A stretch of DNA of 64,000 nucleotides from Peromyscus leucopus (Eukaryota; Chordata; Mammalia; Rodentia; Cricetidae). Below are positions 56,560 through 64,000 of this stretch, in pieces. Where the stretch lies: positions 39,582,456 to 39,646,455 of the forward strand of contig NC_051070.1 of the NCBI RefSeq assembly GCF_004664715.2, in the 5' to 3' direction. How positions within the stretch are numbered: position 1 is the stretch's first letter; each line of letters begins with the position of its first letter. Below the pieces are notes generated by a model. It saw nothing but the letters and a program-made list of their open reading frames with translations. It had not been told where the DNA came from and ran no database searches. The translations under genes were made by a program, and so were the position numbers.

Positions 56560-57330
56560 TTTAAATGACTCTTAATGAGTTATCACTATACCCATAGATC
56601 AGAGCATCTCTCAATTGGTGTCCATTTGCTCAACTGGTGTTCTTGCAGAGAATAAGTGACTATGAGCATACTTAGCATTAGATGGGAAATATATATTACA
56701 TCACCCTCACAAAGCTCTGGAATCTTCTGGGCAGCAGTGGTGCACATCTTTAATCCCAGCAGTCGGGAGGCAGACCAGGAAGATTTCTGTGAGTTCGAGG
56801 CCAGGCTGGTCTACAGAGTGAGATCCAGGACAGGCACCAAAACTACACAGAGAAACCCTGTCTTGAAAAACAAACAAACAAACAGACAGACAGACAGAAA
56901 AGGCCCTGGAATCTATAAGGAATATGGGAAGAGAGATTATAAGCTTGAAGTGGCCATTATAAAAAAAACAGTGTTTTCCAAACACAACAGTAATGTCATG
57001 ATACGGTCATGTAAATATCAGAGGAAGCTCCAACAGGACAGGGACATGAACTACTACCAGGAGCTATAGATTTATTAGCATTAGGTAGCTGGTGAGAGAG
57101 GGAGAGTCAGTTTTCTCTACTGAAAACCTGGTAGAGTGACATACCAAGGAACCAACACTCCCAAGACTAGCTGAGCAATGGAAAAATAAAAAGAATGAGA
57201 GTTCAATGTTGAGAGGCAAGGTATTGTAGGGTGGTGAGGGTGGCTACAGGAAGTATTGGAGTAGGACACAATTACTTTTGTAAAATATATTGCATGAAAC
57301 TCTGTAAAATAATATAAATATTATTAAAAG
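56560..57330 (+). mobile_element. L1 (Lx-type) 3' UTR, split by a B1
   Basis: Left part (to 56725): 'cttagcattagatgggaaatatatattacatcaccctcacaaagctc'. Right part (from 56906): 'atgggaagagagattataag', 'gtgttttccaaacacaacag', 'ggtagctggtgagagagggagagtcagttttc' and 'tattgcatgaaactctgtaaaataa'. These are consecutive Lx 3' UTR landmarks, so the B1 entered an existing L1. The 137-codon frame (56656-57069) spans L1, B1 and L1 and is not a gene. Confidence 0.82.
56726..56905 (+). mobile_element. B1 SINE, intermediate subfamily, inside L1
   Basis: Starts 'tctgggcagcagtggtgcac', has 'ccaggacaggcaccaaaac' at the diagnostic position, and ends in (AAAC)n(AGAC)n. 'ctggaatct' occurs just before (56717-56725) and just after (56906-56914), the target duplication. 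Confidence 0.93.
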
Positions 57331-57344
57331 AAAAATCAAGAGTG

Positions 57345-57440
57345 GATCTCTACATGTAGGTTCTTGGAACTGAACTCAGGTCTTCATGTTTACAAGGTAA
57401 ATATTCTACTGACTGAATCAGCTCCCAATCCTGAGTCATT
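57345..57440 (-). mobile_element. tRNA-like head of a B3/B4-type SINE
   Basis: 'catgtaggttcttggaactgaactcaggtcttcatg' to 'ctactgactgaatcagctccc' is a reversed rodent SINE head with a decayed 'actgagccatctcccc' box. Confidence 0.7.
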
Positions 57441-60400
57441 ATTTCAAATAGAAGCTCTTAACATTTGGATTATACATGCCATATACTACATAGACTATAC
57501 TTCTACTTATTAATAAATAAAAACTCATTCACAAGAACAAGGTATAAGAATATTTAAAATTGATCTGGGCTAACATAAATGTTCAAAGCACCATACTTCT
57601 ATTTCTGGAAGATGATTACACAGACTTATTAAAGAATATGTTAATGTCTATGGTAACTATATAAATCCTAATTCCAGAAATATTTACTGGGATATTGGAT
57701 ATTGAAAAAAAAGTAACAACTGTGACACATAAACCAAATACTGACACATTTCTGATATCTATTTCAGGACTTTGTAGAGTTCAGGACTAAAGACTAAGCC
57801 TGTGGAAGAAACAGACAGAATAGTCAAGGTGCAAACTGAAGTCCAATGCGAAAGCTAAATGACACCCTGTGTCAATCAGGCAGGTACTGTATGAATATTT
57901 GTAGCTATAGATCATAGATTATGCACAGTGAATCATTTTATTTCCAAGAAATATGCAATATGGATAAGGTCAGGAGATTAGATCCCACTCTTCTAGTTAG
58001 AAGCTGAACACTGAATTCCAGAGAACACACACCTTCCCTTTATGTGCAGTGTGCTGCCACTACAGAAGAACGTAACTAACCACAATGTTGCCTCAGGTAA
58101 AGTATGTGCATGCTATATGGAGAAATGTCAGCAGAAGGTTAAAACCAAGGTCAACTTGAGTGTTATACAGAACTTTTCTGAAAGATACCTGGGACAATTA
58201 AGGAATGAAAAAAATTGATAAAGGTGGGGTGATCCATAATTTTGTTATCAAGGAAATAATTAACTAAACTATATTTATTTCCCCAAATTTACAAAATGCT
58301 ACTTTGGGTTATTTAGTATGGAAGTATAATTAATTAGATAGCACAAAATTTTCCTTTATCATGCAAAAATTCATGATGTTTCTTTTGTGAAAATTAATTA
58401 ATAAACACTAAAAATAAATAATTCAGGATCCCAGAATAATTAATAATGAAAAATATACTATCATTATGATTTTATAAATCTATGTTTTTAAATATTACTA
58501 AATATATTAAAATAGGATATTGGTTTAACCTTCATTTAAATGACAGAATCACTGGTTCTTGTCTAGGTTATAAATTTCCTTTGGAATATTTGAAAATTTT
58601 TATATAAAATTTTATGGCCACCTGTAGCATATCTTATTGTCATATTGTCAATATGACAAGTCACAATACCATACTCTTAATTTCTGAATCATGGAGTATT
58701 TAGAAATTGACAATAGCATCATAATTGCTCTTTCTATATTCAGGTCATTATTGTTAAATACTTCACACATTAGTTAGATGCCTTATCCAAGGTCATGCCC
58801 CTGCAGCTGAAGAATTTCATTTTAAGACGCAAACTTGTGTAAAATAGGCTTTTGTAGAAGTCAAACAAGATTCATTTCTCAACTTCATCATGTGTCTTAC
58901 TTATGGCTTTTGGTCTTCCTCCTGACTACTCCATTTTCTGATTTGTGGGGCATATTCTGTGTCAGTCTACAGATGATACCAGGTATCTTATATTTGACAA
59001 ATGTGCTTGTGAACCTCTTGCCAAATGTAAAGTTTTCTGCATCATATAATGAAATTATTCTGGAAAGAATTGTTGTTTTTAGAGTCATAAGTTTTCAATA
59101 ACCTGTTTTTTCTCCTTATTCACATATTACTCTTTTTCTTTGAATACACTCTCCTTCTAATGTGCTTGACTGGTTCCTTTTCTCACTGAAGCTGCACTGT
59201 ACTTGCCATGGTTTCAGAGACTTGGATCCCAAAGCTAAAATATTACACCCATTAACCTCTCTCCAGACTCTGTGTACTTTTCTTTCCTGACACACACCTT
59301 GTTTTCTAATCTATATTTGTTTGAATATTCACTCACATATGTCCCAATGTAAGTTCATAAGGGCAGAGCTGTAAGAGCTGTATTTATTTATTTATTTCCT
59401 TTTACATACCAAGGACTAGGGGGTGAGTTAGAATTGTTTTTTCTTTAAGTATTTTTCTTGTTTTAAATTAAATAAAATATGTCATAATATAGCAACAGTA
59501 TAATTTCTGACAAGATGAAAATTGTTCATTTTTATGGCTTCAGGTTAATGAAGTCAATAGTGTGGAAGCATTACTGCACAATATACCATTTGAGATCAAG
59601 ATATATACAAAGATTAGAGTGTTTGTAATTCAATATTTAAATCATAAAGCAATTTTTGTTTAAATTTTATTTTGAAAGAAAATATGAGCAAGGAAGAAAA
59701 TATATTTCTTACACTACAATTTCTTAGATTAAACTTTTACTTGATAGAATTCATGAATGACTTAACAAATTAACTTGATAGGATTCGTGAATGACTTAAC
59801 AAGTTATTTTATTTTTAAGCTACTTTTATGGGCAAACTTATCCATGTTTACATATGTTTTGTAACTCTAGATATGTACTAAACTATGCTTATGGACCTTG
59901 ATGTTTAAGGGGCTTCTAGACTATTGGAATACTGCAAAATATCCTTATGCAAAATAAATATTACCTCAGACATGATTAGCATTTCAATAAAGATCAATAC
60001 CCAAGGTGAGTAATGTCTCTAAATGTCTAGTAAATATGTATATTTTTTGGACAAAGCAACGCCTGTGTCATTCCTGAGGCCACCTTCAAGAAGAGTGCAA
60101 GAAAAACAGTTGTGTCTGACAACCAACAAATGAATGATTTATTTATAATGACTTGGGGAATTTTATTCACAGATTTTTATTTAAAAAGAGTAATGCCTTT
60201 ACATGGGCATCTTGAGAAAGAAAATTAATAAATATAGTTTTAATAACATTGTAAAAACACGTTTTGGTTTTAAGAACAGAAACAAATTATAAATACTCAT
60301 CTATTATTAACATTGAAGGTAAAAACTGATGAACAAGTGTATAGGATTAGCTTCAGCAGACACCATCACATGGATGTGGATGTGTCAATAATTCTCAAGT

Positions 60401-61766
60401 GATTGGTATATCCATCCATGCCTCATTTAAAATGCACAGCTACTTAATTCCTGACAAACTCAAATATCAAAGGCATGCTCTACCAAAGAGGTTAGCCATT
60501 TAATACTAAGTTATTAATCTTTAATGGGAACCTTCAGCGATACAGTTATATCAAAATATTTATAACTGAAACTAGAGATTTGGTTAGGAATTTATTATTG
60601 TTGTTATTGTTATTTCTTCTAAGAAAGATGTTTACAAGAGATGCATTTTAAAACACTGATGAGTAACAGAATCTTGAAGAACAGAAAAGACCTTTAGTGT
60701 ATTGTAGCATGATCAACACTTTTGTATTCACTGAGATGCATAAAGGTTTTTATTTGACTAATATCTTAATGATATTTATTTGTGAACTTGATACTATCTA
60801 AGCCATCATGAGAGGAAAGACTTGACTGAAAAGTATTTATTTTAAATTAGCTTTAGGCATGTCTGTTGGAGGTTGCTTTGATTATTCTTTGACTTAGGAG
60901 AGTCCATTCTCTAGGCAGCTGGTCCTGAGCTGTAAAGCTCCCTGACATTGAAACAGTGAGAAAGTCAGCAGAGTTCAACCAAAGTTTCTATCCCTAGCTT
61001 CCTTTTTTGAGCTCTTGCCCTGCCTACATTCAGTGATGGATTGTGACCTAGATATGTAGATCTAATAACTCCCAACCCCAAGTTGATTTTGATTAAATTT
61101 TTTTTTAATCACAGAAATAGATTGAAAGTAGAACAGCTAGTTAGTCAAGAGATGAAAATGTCTAATAATTTTATTCTTACTGGTCTACTTTATCGTAAAA
61201 TAAAATGTGACATGGAAAACACAGAATAACAAAAGGAGGAGTAAATGACAAATAAAATAATAAAGAATGAAGAAGACATAAGCCATAGGAGAAACTTATA
61301 TATTCATATATAGATGTACACATTTTTATATGTGTGTATGTGTATATACTATTTTCCCCCACAATGAAAAGATAGCACATGTTTACCAAGTTTTCTTTTC
61401 TCTAATGAATGATAACTTGAACAGATTCCTGTTTCCCTCTGAATGAAGAATACTGCTGCCAACCTGACATTATAGCAAGTGTGTGGCAAAATTGTTAATT
61501 ATTACCTTTAGGTTACTATGGTGGTTGTGAATCAGTTTGTCTCTTAGAGCTCCCATGTTGAACCATTTTCCCCTTGTGAGCCACTGTTGTATGACTATAG
61601 CAATTTAAAGGGAGGATGCCCAGTAGCAGGGGCCTAGATTATTAGAGTTAATGTCTTTTGAAGAGATTAAGCTATTTTGAGTGGAACCCTACTAAGTTCA
61701 TTAAATAATGAATTCTTATTAAAGGATTGGTCTCTTGATTAACCTTCTGCTTTTCATCTCTCATCA
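57441..61766. other. AT-rich DNA, nothing recognised
   Basis: Over 4 kb without a repeat family I can name, the longest such stretch in the window. It holds one small tandem duplication (listed). Frames at 58835-59101 (88 codons), 58897-59088 and 61177-61389 show no known domain. Confidence 0.6.
59739..59806. repeat. 34-bp tandem duplication
   Basis: Units 59739-59772 and 59773-59806 each begin 'acttgatag' and differ at three positions (a/g, a/g, a/g). A small, not very recent local duplication. Confidence 0.95.
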
Positions 61767-61767
61767 T

Positions 61768-61817
<50 letters not shown>
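61768..61817. repeat. (CT)n microsatellite
   Basis: Twenty-five uninterrupted CT units. Confidence 0.97.
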
Positions 61818-61821
<4 letters not shown>

Positions 61822-61921
61822 GCTATGACAGGTGCCAAACACATTCACTAAAAAGAAATAATGGTGCCTAAAAGAGGTCAGAAATGCATTGCTCCTTGGT
61901 CCTGGACTTTCAGCATGCAAA

Positions 61922-62112
61922 AATATAGATGTAGCTGTATTGATAGAATGTTCACCGACCATGGAAAGAGCCCTGTGTTTATACCTTAGTATCCGATAAA
62001 CTAGGCATATTGATGGATTCCTGTAATTCCAACCCTAAGGAAGTGGATTCAAAAATTCAAGTTCATCCTAGTTACAAAGATTATCTCACACTTTCTATTT
62101 AAAAAAAAAAAA
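61922..62112 (+). mobile_element. B4-type (ID head plus B1 body) SINE, old
   Basis: A decayed tRNA-like head ('gtagctgtattgatagaatgttcaccgaccatgg...tttataccttagtatc') is followed by a B1-like body ('ctaggcatattgatggattcctgtaattcc', 'ttcaagttcatcctagttac') and an A tail at 62101-62113. Many substitutions. Confidence 0.7.
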
Positions 62113-63289
62113 GAGAAAGAATGATTGGGTAGGTCAAAGTACCTAAGGGGACTTATTTCTGTCACTTATCTAAATTTACATCATTTTGAAATGCTTTTAA
62201 ACATCTTTGCTTATAACCATAAACAAGTCATACTCTCAAGATGAACTGTGGAAATTTATGTTTTCATTTTTGTGTTCGAAGATTCGATCTTCCTGCCTCC
62301 AACCCCTGCCACCATACCTGGGACTTGCTACCATGCCTCCCTGCCATAATAGACTGTAACACCTCTTAAACCATAAGTATTCCACAAGCTACTTCCAGTC
62401 ATAGTATTTTATCATAGTAACTGAAAAATAAAAGGCCAAAATGGTCTTCCTGAACTATTGGCTGCTGACAGATTCTAGAAAAGGAGGAAATCATTATTCA
62501 GATGTATATCTTCTAGTGAGCCCATCAAACTCCACTGAATAGTTCAATATTCATGATCATCCAGAATGCCCTAGTTTAGCTAAGGTCACACATAAATATC
62601 AAAAGAAATTAACATTGGGAAGTTGTCCTTGACAGGAAGGTTTTAAAGAGGGTTTGGAGAGACATAAAAGAGAATGCGAAGTTTGAGTAGTCATAATTCA
62701 TTACATATATGCAGGAAATTGTCAAAAAGTGGTCAAATAATTTTTTAAAAAATCAACAATGAAAAATTCCAGTTTTATATTTATGATTTTGTATGGTCCT
62801 GCATTTCACTCATAGACATCTTTGATCACACGTGACCTAAAGACATGGAAGAACATGTTCTCAAGCTTGAAGCTCAGCATTTCATGACTTCATAAAGAAA
62901 ATATTTTATATATCTCATATACTTTTGTTTTCTCCTTGTCTTTTTATTCTTTCTTTCACACTTCTTTCTTACTGATGTATTTTTAGGATAGTGTCTCCTG
63001 TATCTTAATCTCAGCTTAAACTCTTGGATTTATTGTGTGAAGTAGGATGAACTGGAGGTAAGTGTTACAATGGAAGTATAAACAAATGGATATACACTTG
63101 TAGTTATTAGTAAAAACTGGAAGATTTAAATATATATTCCACAATGAAAATTGTATTTTTGCCAAAAGTTGATGAATGTCTCCTACTTGCTTTTTGCTAT
63201 ACTTGTACATCAGAGCATTTCCCAATACATATCTGAGATGTTTCTCCTTGCAACTGATAGAATTAACACAGAGAATAGTAGACAACTGG
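62113..63289. other. Unrecognised sequence
   Basis: No named repeat. The 109-codon minus frame at 63016-63345 has no known domain and overlaps the start of the L1 3' UTR. Confidence 0.55.
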
Positions 63290-63850
63290 TCTACTAGAGG
63301 AGAATAAAAGACTTTAGAGAGTTCATCTCTAAATGGAGCATACATATCACAACCTTCTTTTCAAGATCATGAGCCTTTGCATAGATGAGACAGAAAGATT
63401 ATAAGAGCCAGAGGTGGTCAATAACATCAATGAATCAGGGTTTTTCAGACTCAACAGGACAACTGCACGTATGAACTTGTAGAAAATGTGAGAGCATGAA
63501 CAAGACCTATATGAGCTACAGCCAGATTCAATCATGGCATGGAAGTGGGAAGGTAGACATAAATAACGTCTCATCAGTAGTTGAGGAGTTATTGGAGTTT
63601 GATCGCTGCTAGCTGAGAGAGTCAGTTTTCTTTAATGATAGAACAGCTGTTAGACTGGTCACACAGTAGTGCAGGTTCCACACCAAAGACTAGTTAGGAA
63701 ACACAAATTGAACTCCTTGACAAAAGAAGGGGGGAAAAAGAGGAAAATCTCAAATATAGAGTGGAAGAGATAGGAGGGTAGAGAGGATGATAAAGGAATT
63801 AGTTGGGAAAGAGAGGATGAATATATTCTCAAAAATTGGAGGGAGAAGTG
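63290..63850 (+). mobile_element. L1 (Lx-type) 3' UTR
   Basis: 'catctctaaatggagcatacatatcacaacc', 'gattataagagccagaggtggtc', 'aacaagacctatatgagc', 'gaggagttattggagtttgatcgctgctagctgagagagtcagttttcttt' and 'agttaggaaacacaaattgaactc' are consecutive Lx 3' UTR landmarks. A purine-rich stretch follows. Same UTR variant as the reversed copy at 19.3-19.8 kb. Minus frames of 68 and 75 codons over it are artefacts. Confidence 0.8.
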
Positions 63851-64000
63851 GACATGTCCTCCCATGCCTACCCAGGAAGCTATCTATATCTGACATTCAG
63901 TTTCAAAGGAAATCTTAATTCTCTCGACTGGAATCTCACTGGTTATATTAACCACACTTAAGATGAGGCCCCATGCCCAACAGTAGATGGTCAATGCAAA

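Overview
The window looks like AT-rich intergenic (or deep intronic) DNA from a muroid rodent, most likely a cricetid such as a hamster, vole or deer mouse. The youngest B1 SINEs carry the segment 'ccaggaaaggcgcaaagc' where mouse B1 has 'ccaggacagccagggc', and the window is full of rodent-only repeats: B1, ID, B2/B3-type and B4-type SINEs, Lx-type L1 3' ends, class II ERV LTRs and a URR1-like hAT element. I found no intact host protein-coding gene, no rRNA or tRNA gene and no CRISPR array. Almost every open frame in the window is either chance or runs through a repeat.

Layout. 1-2.5 kb: a nest of three retroelements (an ID tail inside a B1 inside an L1 ORF2 fragment). 2.8 kb: an alternating purine-pyrimidine tract. 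4.2-7.3 kb: three L1 fragments, one with clear target-site duplications (TSDs). 8-9.6 kb: a young B1 and an unexplained 140-bp inverted repeat. 11.3-20.6 kb: L1 3' ends, B1s, B4- and B3-type SINEs and two longer dispersed repeats. 20.6-28 kb: mostly unrecognised AT-rich DNA with a twin-primed L1 and a URR1-like DNA transposon. 28.4-33.1 kb: a solo LTR, then an internally deleted class II provirus whose 3' purine tract/LTR junction carries a second, nested LTR. 34.3-36.3 kb: an Lx L1 3' end split by another LTR. 38.1-39.7 kb: an L1 with a 5' inversion and a 13-bp TSD. 40.1-41.6 kb: a mosaic of LTR, ERV, B1 and L1 pieces. 42.0-43.05 kb: a GC-rich decayed tandem array of about 218-bp monomers. 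45-57.4 kb: LTR remnants, microsatellites, several L1 3' ends and SINEs. 57.4-64 kb: mostly unrecognised AT-rich DNA, a B4-type SINE and a final L1 3' end.

Nothing here works together as a gene system. What can be read is insertion history. Four L1 copies show the 5' inversion expected of twin priming. B1 insertions fall into at least three age classes. Three LTR families carry recognisable hallmarks (TG...CA ends, TATA boxes, a tRNA-Lys-like primer-binding site and a polypurine tract). The items most worth a second look are the 218-bp array at 42-43 kb, the inverted repeat at 8.75-9.34 kb, the nested LTR at 32.19 kb and a short, frameshifted, exon-like open stretch at 49.4-49.7 kb.
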